From NCBI RefSeq assembly GCF_023667495.1, contig NZ_JAMOZL010000010.1, forward strand, positions 248,001 to 312,000: DNA of 64,000 bases. Direction: 5' to 3'. Origin of the DNA: Dyadobacter sp. MSC1_007 (lineage in GTDB: Bacteria > Bacteroidota > Bacteroidia > Cytophagales > Spirosomataceae). The position numbers and the translations under genes are program-made. Shown here piece after piece: positions 18,017 to 25,941 of this stretch (within the stretch, counting starts at the first letter, position 1; each line of letters begins with the position of its first letter). The notes below the pieces were generated by a model, which ran no database searches, was not told the origin of the DNA, and saw only the letters and a program-made list of their open reading frames with translations.

Positions 18017-21000
18017 TTAGAAATTAATTTTTAAACCAAGGGTATACGACCGGTAAGAAGGGAATGCCGTATAATCCAGCCCCGAAGCAAGGTTGACAGC
18101 AGTGGTTGGGACCGCGCTGGGAGGGGTGCCTCCGATTGCTGCCGTACCCGAATTGGAAGCCCTTGTGTTTGACTCAGGATCGGTTCCGGTGTAGTTTGTT
18201 ATGGTGAATAGATTCTGAATAGTACCGTACACTCTCACATTGAGCTTTTTGGCCGTGCCGATCGGAAGATTGTAACCCAATGTGATCATTTTGCAACGCA
18301 GGAACGAAGCATCCTCCACAAAGCGGTCGTTGATATAGCTTCCGTATGAAGTGGTTGCATATCCATCGCGTGGAATGTCAGTGTTCTGGTTCTCAGGTGT
18401 CCATCTGTTTAATGCCGATGTGCCGTAGCCTGATTCAAGAACTAATCCGTTACCGTTAAAAAGGCTGTAATCCAGGGCACCCTGCATAAAGATATTCAGA
18501 TCGAAATTCTTGTACCTGAACTCGTTTCCAATACCATAAATGTAATGCGGGTTAGCATTGCCGAGGTAAGCGCGATCATTTGCATCGAGTTTACCATCGT
18601 TGTTGACGTCCACATATTTAGGACTGCCAGCTGGCGCGCCGGGTTGTGGCGTATAGGTTTCGCCTGTTTTGATCACCCCTGCATACTTATATCCGAAAAA
18701 GCTGCTGAGCTCCTGACCTTTTTCCAGTTTGGTAAAGTCGATAGCCCTGCCGCCGTATGGGTTGGCTGTTTGGGTGATAATATATGGACGATTGCCAAGG
18801 CTCAGCACTTTTTGCTTATTGTAGCCGATATTGAACGAAGTTTTCCATCTGAAGCTCCCTTTCGCAATATTCTGTGTATTGAGGGAAAGTTCAAGACCAC
18901 TGTTTTGAAGAGAACCTGCATTCACGATCTGGGTCGTGAAACCCCACCAGTCGCCCACAGGAATATTCAACAGCAAATCCCTTGTTTTCTTGCGGTAGTA
19001 ATCGAAAGTGGCAGAAATACGTCCATTGCCGAAGGTCATATCCGCGCCGATGTCAAGCTGGGCAGTACTTTCCCATTTAAGATCAGGGTTTGGCAAACGG
19101 GTTGCAGCTGTTCCTCCGTAAGAATTGTTGCCGTCCAATGTGACGTTAACCGGGGAAAAAGTAGTCATATATGCGTAATCCCCAATGCGGTCATTACCTG
19201 TGACACCATAGCTCGCTCTTACCTTTAAGTCGGAGAACACATTCAGGTTCTTTACAAACTCTTCATCACCAATGCGCCAAGCAACCGAACCGGATGGGAA
19301 GTAACCATAACGGTTGTTTGGTCCGAAGCGGGAAGAACCGTCTCTGCGGATGGTAAAGGTAGCCAGGTATTTATCTTTGAAAGCGTAGTTGACCCGTCCG
19401 TATGCGGAGGCGATTTTCGTATTTGTTTTGGAACTGGTGGAAAGTACACGTTGCGTACCGGCTCCCAGGTTATTGTAAAGAAATGCGTCGGTACTAAAAT
19501 TCTGAACAGCCGAAAAGTGGTTTTCCGCTATATCGTCTTGCATGGATACCCCTGCAACGGCATTAACGGAATGCGCCCCGAAGGTTTTGATATAGGTGAA
19601 ATAACCTTCTACCAGGTTCCGGGAAGCTACACTTTCCTGGACAGTGGCGCGGCCCCTTACTTTTTCACCGTCAACTAGTGTACGCGGCAGGTAAGTGCCT
19701 TCCTTGTTAGCGTTGTATTCCGTACCCGCATTCACTTTGAAGGATAATGCATCAGTAAATTGATATTCTATGAACGTGTTGATATTAACCTTGTTGCCAT
19801 AAAGGTGGTTGACAGGTTGCAGCAACCATGCAATGGAGTTATCGCGGCCTTGAAATCTTGCAAACGTCCCGTCAGCGTTATAGGCGGCTGTTGCCGGTGA
19901 AGCCGACAATATTCCGTACATCACGTTGGATGGCTGGATGTTACCGTCGTAATTTTTGTACAGGGAGAAAGTATGCGCTCCGTACATATTTGCGCCGATT
20001 TTGAAGCGTTTGCCAAATTGCTTATCCAGATTTAAGCGGATAGAATACCGGTCGTAGTCGGTATTTTTCAGGGCCCCGTCCTGAGAGAAATAGTTAAGTG
20101 AAAGAGCCACACGAGTGTCCTCGTTTCCACCACTGGCACTTAAACTATAGCTCTGCACTTTCGCATCCCGCGTGGCCAGTTTGAACCAGTCGGTATTGAT
20201 CCCGCTTGTCAGGTCTGCGGGCGTGTAGGTAGGTGGCAAACCTCTCTCCTGATTTTTGGCATTCGTAATTTGCATGGCCTGCAAACCAGTCATTTTATCA
20301 TAAGAGCTCGTTACTTTCTGAATACCATAATAGCTGTCGAAGGTCACCGTAGGCTTGCCGGTCTTACCGCGCTTAGTAGTGATGATCACAACGCCGTTTG
20401 CACCTCTCGCACCGTAGATAGCGGTAGCAGAGGCATCTTTCAATATTTGAATGTCTTCGATATCGTTGGGATTGATGTCTTTGCCACTTTCGGAAGGAAA
20501 CCCGTCTACTACATATAGGGGTTCGTTGGTCGAGGAAATGGAGTTTCCACCACGTACGCGAACAACCGTTGAACCGCCGGGAGCGGAGTTGGACTGGCTT
20601 ACCTGCACACCCGCCGCTCTTCCCTGAAATGCCTGCGCTACGTTGGAAGTAGCGCCTCCGAGGTTGAGACTTTCATTGGCGATGGAGCTTACGGCGCCGG
20701 TCAGGTCCTTTTTCTTCGTTGTACCATAACCCACCACTACCAGCTGGTCCAATGTCTTGGAATCTTCTTCCAGCGTCACATTAAATTGCGTCTGGTTACC
20801 AACTTTCATTTCAGCGGTTTTATAACCGATAAAGGAAACACGCAATACAGACTGGCTGCCTGGAACATTCAGGGAAAATTTCCCATCCACATCGGTAATT
20901 ACGCCGGAATTGGTGCCTACCAGCGTAACGTTGGCACCGGGGATCCCTGCGCCTTTGAAATCGGCCACCTTTCCTGACACACGTATTTCACCCGACTGGG

Positions 21001-21064
21001 CGAAACCGTTTTTGACAGCGAGAAGTGAGACGAAGATTAGAAAGAATAAAAGTTTGTACTTCAT
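18017..21064 (-). CDS. SusC/RagA family TonB-linked outer membrane transporter (PUL1)
   Basis: TonB-dependent outer-membrane channel for oligosaccharides, 1015 residues from ATG 21064. The signal peptide ends near GFAQ (residue 23). A carboxypeptidase-regulatory-like domain follows (VSGKVADFKGAGIPGANVTL), then the Ton box region DQLVVVGYGT and the plug with VRVRGGNSISSTNEPLYVVD and AIYGARGANGVVIITTKRG. The C-terminal barrel ends in YTLGLKINF. ATG 21088 would add eight residues ahead of the signal peptide and is less likely. There is no N-terminal anti-sigma-interacting domain, so control is probably through the LacI-type regulator. A consensus -7 box and a palindromic operator lie upstream. 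Confidence 0.94.
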   Translation of the reverse strand: MKYKLLFFLIFVSLLAVKNGFAQSGEIRVSGKVADFKGAGIPGANVTLVGTNSGVITDVDGKFSLNVPGSQSVLRVSFIGYKTAEMKVGNQTQFNVTLEEDSKTLDQLVVVGYGTTKKKDLTGAVSSIANESLNLGGATSNVAQAFQGRAAGVQVSQSNSAPGGSTVVRVRGGNSISSTNEPLYVVDGFPSESGKDINPNDIEDIQILKDASATAIYGARGANGVVIITTKRGKTGKPTVTFDSYYGIQKVTSSYDKMTGLQAMQITNAKNQERGLPPTYTPADLTSGINTDWFKLATRDAKVQSYSLSASGGNEDTRVALSLNYFSQDGALKNTDYDRYSIRLNLDKQFGKRFKIGANMYGAHTFSLYKNYDGNIQPSNVMYGILSASPATAAYNADGTFARFQGRDNSIAWLLQPVNHLYGNKVNINTFIEYQFTDALSFKVNAGTEYNANKEGTYLPRTLVDGEKVRGRATVQESVASRNLVEGYFTYIKTFGAHSVNAVAGVSMQDDIAENHFSAVQNFSTDAFLYNNLGAGTQRVLSTSSKTNTKIASAYGRVNYAFKDKYLATFTIRRDGSSRFGPNNRYGYFPSGSVAWRIGDEEFVKNLNVFSDLKVRASYGVTGNDRIGDYAYMTTFSPVNVTLDGNNSYGGTAATRLPNPDLKWESTAQLDIGADMTFGNGRISATFDYYRKKTRDLLLNIPVGDWWGFTTQIVNAGSLQNSGLELSLNTQNIAKGSFRWKTSFNIGYNKQKVLSLGNRPYIITQTANPYGGRAIDFTKLEKGQELSSFFGYKYAGVIKTGETYTPQPGAPAGSPKYVDVNNDGKLDANDRAYLGNANPHYIYGIGNEFRYKNFDLNIFMQGALDYSLFNGNGLVLESGYGTSALNRWTPENQNTDIPRDGYATTSYGSYINDRFVEDASFLRCKMITLGYNLPIGTAKKLNVRVYGTIQNLFTITNYTGTDPESNTRASNSGTAAIGGTPPSAVPTTAVNLASGLDYTAFPSYRSYTLGLKINF

Positions 21065-21170
21065 AGAAACGTGGGTTTGGGGTGACAAAAAAAATCCTTC
21101 CGGAAGAAAAAGCGGGCCTTGCGGCTGCCTTCTTCCAACTACACTGATCTCAAATGTTTTATGGTGTAAT

Positions 21171-21178
21171 CAAAAGTA
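21171..21178 (-). promoter_or_regulatory. -7 promoter box of PUL1 susC
   Basis: The minus strand reads TACTTTTG, a perfect TAnnTTTG match, about 107 bases before the susC ATG. The operator-like sequence at 21188-21203 begins 9 bases upstream of it, in the -7/-33 spacer. A repressor bound there would block RNA polymerase (inference). Confidence 0.6.
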
Positions 21179-21187
21179 AAAACAAAA

Positions 21188-21203
21188 TGTGTGCGTACAC
21201 ACT
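21188..21203 (-). promoter_or_regulatory. Predicted LacI-type operator upstream of PUL1 susC
   Basis: The plus strand reads TGTGTGCGTACACACT, with GTGTG/CACAC arms around CGTA. The identical 16-mer occurs at 24298-24313 upstream of the neighbouring enzyme gene. I saw no third exact copy in the window. Its placement over the promoter spacer and the LacI-type gene in the same cluster make this regulator the likely binder. Confidence 0.65.
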
Positions 21204-21285
21204 ATTGAAATAAAAATTCCTGCGATTTGGTCATTCGAAAGAAAATTTTACTGAATGCAGTAAGTGTAAAACATAATTTTACTTT

Positions 21286-24273
21286 TCAAGGCTTTTCGGA
21301 AATGATAAGTAACCATCCTTTGCCTTTTGCCACAGGAATGGGTTGCCCATCGCTGAATGACGCTTTATTTTGGAAGTTTTTAACCTCCGGGGCCTCTATG
21401 GAAGCTTTCGATGGATCAATTCCCAATGCTTTCCAATCTATCTTCAAATGGAAATCAGTATCGGCTTCTGCCCAACTGGCAATAGAGACCAGTGCAGACT
21501 TTCCTTTGACATAACTCGTCACCAAAACTGTTTTTGTATCGGTCTTCACCGGATTATTTTCCACCCAATAGCCGATCATTTTACTACCCTGGATACCAAA
21601 AGTGTCCCATACCTTCCAGATTGCCCTTGCGTCGCGGCCTTCGATCCACGGCATGCGATTGGTCATGCCATATACCATGCCGCGCCACGGATTACCGCCA
21701 TCCTGCAACATCTCGCCCATCAGTCCGAAAGGAATACCGGAAACTTCGGTCATGAAAAAGTCGGGGCTGTTGTTTTCGTAGTCGAAATATTCTCCGAACC
21801 AAAGGCGGTTCAGGTAAGGGAAATGCTCCATGTACAGGTTGGCGCTGTTGTTGAAGCCGTCATTTTTATTGTATTGGTTTGCCGAATGGAGGTCAATGTG
21901 CCCGGGATGACCGTCCGTGGTTAATACCCGCTTGACGCGTTTCATAGTGGTACGGTCGAATGCGACGTCATCGAGATAGATTCCGTCGATACCCACTTTT
22001 TGGGTCAGCCAGTTCATGCCTTCGACATAGTAATTGTGCCAGCGGCTCATGCCGGAGTTTACCACCGCGGCATCCCTGATCCCCGGGACGTACCAGGCAG
22101 CAATGTAATCGTCGCCCAAATGTTCCTGCAACCACGAGTACCCCAATCCTTTGCCTGGCGAAAAAATCTCATGTTTAAGGCTTCGGAGCGGGAAGATTTC
22201 ATAAGCGCTATTTGAAAGCTCGCGGACGGTATTGTAAATTTTTACCTGCAACCCGTTCACGTGCGCCTTGTCGATATACTCCTTCATTGCGTTGTGCTCA
22301 ATAAAAGGATAGTTGATATAGGGGTTGATGGCGGTTGCATGATGTATATTGACGATCGTAGCACCCTTTTTGGCAATCGAATCGGGGTTGTCATATTTGT
22401 GGTAGAACCTTGTTTTCCATTGCGCATCGGTGTCCAATGCATGGAAAGGAGTGATCAGCAACGTGAAATTATAGTACAGGCTTTCCCCCTTTTTCATGGT
22501 GCGTGCGCCACTGTAACTCCTTACCCGCACCTGGCCGTCGGTTTCGGCTATCTTAATGCCGCCTTTTTGTCCGTTTCCCCAGGACGAGGGAAGAAGGAGG
22601 GGCTTCTGAAGATAAAAATTGGTGTTGAGCGGCCTCACATAATGCTCGTCGCGCAGAGAGAAATTAAGCCCCGCATTTACATCGCCAATCCACGCACCAT
22701 CCTGATTTTTGGTGGCTACATCCCATTTCCATTCGTAGGTTGACGGCCTTTTTCCGCCTTTCAGGTTAAGTCCCATCATATATTTGGCTGCGTTGGGGCT
22801 CATTGGAATGTCCATGAAAATGTCGTCGAGCGAAATGTCCTTCAACGCGGTAACTTTAACTTCGTAGGATACAAATCCGTCAAATTCGATATGCCCGGCC
22901 ACATCCATATTCAGGTTCGGGGACATGCTGGCGGCAGTCCACGCGATGGTGCCGGGTGTTTGTTGGGTGTATGTTAATCCTTTCGAGGTCAGTTTTTCCG
23001 GGGTACCGCCCTGGTTTACGACATTGAACTGAACGGGTGCCAGCAAAATGCTTTTCGCATTGGCAGATAATCCGGTCATTTCCGGTGTGAAATAGGTTTC
23101 AATGTTTTCCGGCAGGCCGTTTGGTGCAACCGTCAGTTTTCTGCCCAATAGCGAAATGCGGTTATCCTGTCTTTCGAGAGGCGTATAGGGAGCGATGACC
23201 TGGTTTTCCTGCGCCATGGTGGAGTTGAGCCAGGCAAGTCGCGTTTGCTTTTCAGGTGCGCTGATGCCCTTATCGGCCAATGCATTCCCGCTGATTTGCA
23301 ACGTGATGGTAACAGGTGTTTCCGGGGCGTTGTCCGCAGTTACGAAGATTTTACCCGTATATGTACCGGCAGGGATTGTAGCAGGAATCTCGGCCAGGCA
23401 CCACAGGGCCTGCACTTTTCCCTTAGCCACGGATACCCTCATTCCGATCGGTTTTCCGTCCCAGCCGGTGCCGTCGGTGTTGAGGCAGGAAAATGCTTTC
23501 GCGGGAATCCGTGATTCGCCGTTTTGCAAGTCAGCGAATCTGATCCTGACGTTCTTCAAATCTGTCGATAACGCATATACGCCCAGTTGAAATGTGAAGT
23601 TCTCGCCCGGCGCTGCCTGGTCGGTAAATGTGCCCATAGCGCCTTTCCGGATCCAGCGGTGGGGCAAATCGTCGGTCATCCGGATGGGGTGCATCCGGTC
23701 CTCTGGGAATATAAGATAGCTTTTGGACGTATTAGCCGCTGCAAGCCTCCGTACTTCCGAAGCTTTCGCTATAACCTCCATGGGATAGGGGCTGCTTATT
23801 TCATTGACGGATTCGATTCGGAGCACCTCGGTCTTGGCTGCGGCCGAAATTCTGCTCAGCCATGTGGGAGAGCCAGTTTCTGTCCTTTTTAAGTAATTGG
23901 CAGTGGGATAATTTGTCCTGCCTTCCACTTTGTAAGGCAGGTAGTAAATATAATATTGCCCGGCGCCCGATACTGGCTCGAAGAGTACTTCACCTGACTC
24001 TCGGCTCAGGTCCGACGTCTTTACATTGAATATGCGCTTATTGGTAGCACCGTCGACGACGATGATCTCGCTGTCGGGATGGTGGTCGCGCCGCCGCCAG
24101 TCGATAATGGCCTTCGCAGTCTTCACTTTTTGGGCCACCTGAACAACCGCACGGACGTTACCCAGGGAGTCGGGATTCCAACCATTGTGGCCGGAAACAT
24201 ATTCGATTGCTTGTCCGCACACGGACCGAAGCGACAGGATTGTAACGAAAAGAAAGGATAAGGGTAGTTTCAT
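21286..24273 (-). CDS. Secreted multidomain glycoside-hydrolase-like protein (PUL1)
   Basis: Exported protein of 995 residues from ATG 24273, with a signal peptide ending near SVCGQ. The N-terminal third is beta-rich. The middle (about 200-330) resembles beta-sandwich domains that precede GH-type barrels (AGTYTGKIFVTADNAPETPV). A C-terminal (beta/alpha)8-like domain contains GIDGIYLDDVAFDRTTMKRV near residue 765; its paired Asp residues sit at a strand end, as catalytic acids do in alpha-galactosidase-like families. It resembles Bacteroidota proteins annotated as glycoside hydrolase domain-containing, but I cannot name a CAZy family or substrate. It lies between the LacI-type gene and susC on the same strand, 221 bases from susC. 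ATG 24312 is rejected because it precedes the signal peptide and lies in the operator. Confidence 0.72.
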   Translation of the reverse strand: MKLPLSFLFVTILSLRSVCGQAIEYVSGHNGWNPDSLGNVRAVVQVAQKVKTAKAIIDWRRRDHHPDSEIIVVDGATNKRIFNVKTSDLSRESGEVLFEPVSGAGQYYIYYLPYKVEGRTNYPTANYLKRTETGSPTWLSRISAAAKTEVLRIESVNEISSPYPMEVIAKASEVRRLAAANTSKSYLIFPEDRMHPIRMTDDLPHRWIRKGAMGTFTDQAAPGENFTFQLGVYALSTDLKNVRIRFADLQNGESRIPAKAFSCLNTDGTGWDGKPIGMRVSVAKGKVQALWCLAEIPATIPAGTYTGKIFVTADNAPETPVTITLQISGNALADKGISAPEKQTRLAWLNSTMAQENQVIAPYTPLERQDNRISLLGRKLTVAPNGLPENIETYFTPEMTGLSANAKSILLAPVQFNVVNQGGTPEKLTSKGLTYTQQTPGTIAWTAASMSPNLNMDVAGHIEFDGFVSYEVKVTALKDISLDDIFMDIPMSPNAAKYMMGLNLKGGKRPSTYEWKWDVATKNQDGAWIGDVNAGLNFSLRDEHYVRPLNTNFYLQKPLLLPSSWGNGQKGGIKIAETDGQVRVRSYSGARTMKKGESLYYNFTLLITPFHALDTDAQWKTRFYHKYDNPDSIAKKGATIVNIHHATAINPYINYPFIEHNAMKEYIDKAHVNGLQVKIYNTVRELSNSAYEIFPLRSLKHEIFSPGKGLGYSWLQEHLGDDYIAAWYVPGIRDAAVVNSGMSRWHNYYVEGMNWLTQKVGIDGIYLDDVAFDRTTMKRVKRVLTTDGHPGHIDLHSANQYNKNDGFNNSANLYMEHFPYLNRLWFGEYFDYENNSPDFFMTEVSGIPFGLMGEMLQDGGNPWRGMVYGMTNRMPWIEGRDARAIWKVWDTFGIQGSKMIGYWVENNPVKTDTKTVLVTSYVKGKSALVSIASWAEADTDFHLKIDWKALGIDPSKASIEAPEVKNFQNKASFSDGQPIPVAKGKGWLLIISEKP

Positions 24274-24292
24274 AAAAACGAAACTACCAAAT

Positions 24293-24316
24293 AAAAGTGT
24301 GTGCGTACACACTTTT
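24293..24316 (-). promoter_or_regulatory. Predicted LacI-type operator upstream of the PUL1 enzyme
   Basis: A perfect inverted repeat has 9-bp arms, AAAAGTGTG and CACACTTTT, around the 6-nt spacer TGCGTA. It contains the 16-mer also found before susC (21188-21203). It lies 19 bases before the enzyme ATG and 70 bases after the LacI-type stop. A weak -7-like TTTATTTG (24288-24295) touches it. The arms and dyad spacing suit a dimeric LacI-type repressor. Confidence 0.7.
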
Positions 24317-24386
24317 AATAAAATTTTAATTTGCTGATTTACAGACCAGCAGTTTCGGTTACATAAGAGGACTTTAATGAAATTTC

Positions 24387-25487
24387 TTACGCGAGCTCAT
24401 CAACCGTGGCCTTCACATCTTCTTCGAGGTAGTATTGCAGATTTTCGATGGTGATAATGTCCAGCGGGAGAAACCGCAGCTTGGCCACCTTCTTACGGAA
24501 CACGAGGAAATCGGCGAGCTGCCGGATGCCGAGATAGCCCTGTCGCTGCGGGTTTTGATTGATCAGGAAACCTATCGTCCCTTTTTTAAGATAATTGAGG
24601 TTGGCCGGGACCAGGTCATATCCCACAATGCGGATATGGTTAATAGCCTCGCCTTCGAGCTGGGAGGCGACAAGGTGCGCCTTCGAGGTGGTTACGAAAA
24701 TATGCCTCAGATCGAGCGTCGAGGCGATTGCGCTGTTAAGTTTTGCCTGAAAGCCGGTCGGATCGGAACTGTCGAGCTCGACGGTGATGATATTGAAAGC
24801 TACATTACGGTGCTCAGGTTGGTTGAAATAGTCGCGCATGCCCTGTTCTTTTTTCAGAAGGTGGGCGGCATTATCGATCTTCTCATCGATATGCGCCACG
24901 AGCACCGAGCACGGTTCCGACTGGCCGTAATGCATCAGTTTCGCGGCCAGTTTGCCGCTTTGATAGGAGTCCTGGCCAATATAACTCAACGGCCCATAAT
25001 CCGAGATCTCGGTATTGAAAAGCACAAAAGGGATGGAAGCCGTCTTCCATTGTTCGAAGAAGGGCAGTGTTTCGTGGTAAAAAATAGGGGAGAGGAATAT
25101 GCCTTCCGGTTTGGTTGCCGTAAGCTCTTCGGCCTTTTTAATGAAGTCCTTTGAATCGTATGGATTGAAAATGAACTGCTGCACCCTCACTCCAAACTGT
25201 TTCAGCTCCGCTGCCGCCCGCTCGATGCCCGATTTGGGTGCCTGCCAATAGGAATCAACCTTGTGATCGGGGATAAGCGCTGCGAAATGGTACTGTTTTT
25301 TCGAACCTAGCGCCCGGGCCATCAGATTTGGCTCATAATTGCTCTCATCGATGATTTTCTGGATCCGTATCCTTACTTTTTCTGCCACTTTTCCACGGTT
25401 GTGGATGACCCGGTCGACGGTACCCGGAGAGACTTTAGCTTTGAGGGCAATATCCTTGATGCGTATTATTTTCTGATCCATTGACAA
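24387..25487 (-). CDS. LacI-family transcriptional regulator (PUL1)
   Basis: DNA-binding regulator of 366 residues, or 364 if the second ATG (25481) is used. The N-terminal helix-turn-helix is RIKDIALKAKVSPGTVDRVI followed by HNRGKVAEKVR and the hinge-like NYEPNLMARALGSKK. Residues about 65-345 form a periplasmic-binding-protein-like effector domain (HFAALIPDHKVDSYW, YIGQDSYQSGKLAAKLM, RIVGYDLVPANLNYLKKGTI) typical of sugar-responsive members. It is codirectional with the enzyme and susCD of PUL1, and two identical operators lie in that cluster, so it probably represses them until a sugar binds. A -7 box matching TAnnTTTG lies just upstream. Confidence 0.9.
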   Translation of the reverse strand: MSMDQKIIRIKDIALKAKVSPGTVDRVIHNRGKVAEKVRIRIQKIIDESNYEPNLMARALGSKKQYHFAALIPDHKVDSYWQAPKSGIERAAAELKQFGVRVQQFIFNPYDSKDFIKKAEELTATKPEGIFLSPIFYHETLPFFEQWKTASIPFVLFNTEISDYGPLSYIGQDSYQSGKLAAKLMHYGQSEPCSVLVAHIDEKIDNAAHLLKKEQGMRDYFNQPEHRNVAFNIITVELDSSDPTGFQAKLNSAIASTLDLRHIFVTTSKAHLVASQLEGEAINHIRIVGYDLVPANLNYLKKGTIGFLINQNPQRQGYLGIRQLADFLVFRKKVAKLRFLPLDIITIENLQYYLEEDVKATVDELA

Positions 25488-25941
25488 GAGTTGAGCGCTA
25501 TTTTTTCATCAAAAGTAGCTTACCTACCGCTCTTACTGAAAGAATTTGTCACTTTAAGAAAAGAGGCGGACCGTATCAATGCCGGCCGCCTCTAAAATTC
25601 GATCTACTATCTGAATTCTTCACTTTTAACGAGATAGGTGTGTTCTGATGGAGTCGTATATGCTTGTATGCAAATGGTAAATGTTCTCGGACGGGCCGTC
25701 AATATCGGGCAAATATTCTACAATTATGTAGTACTAATGTGTAGAAATATTTCATTTTCAATAATTGATTTTGCATATTAATGCTAAGTGCCTGATTTTG
25801 AGTAATGCGTATACTAATTTTCACGCGAGCTGGCCGTCACCTTTCTTCTCTTTTTTAATTTATCTTTGAAGTTCGTTTCAGTTTTAAGGCCGGGACGAGA
25901 GATGGGTTTGTCTCTTAATTTGGATCACAAAAAATGCGGTT
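25488..25941. promoter_or_regulatory. Divergent regulatory region between PUL1 lacI and the PUL2 hybrid regulator
   Basis: No credible gene lies in these 454 bases. A minus-strand -7 box TACTTTTG (25510-25517) points to the LacI-type gene. A plus-strand TATCTTTG (25861-25868) lies 73 bases before the hybrid regulator ATG. A GC-rich hairpin with 8-bp arms AGAGGCGG (25562-25569) and CCGCCTCT (25586-25593) lies between them. The remainder is AT-rich without recognisable sites. Confidence 0.55.

Noticed and set aside
24274..24312. Upstream ATG (24312) for the PUL1 enzyme
   Set aside because: It lies inside the predicted operator and would place extra residues before a normal signal peptide beginning at 24273.
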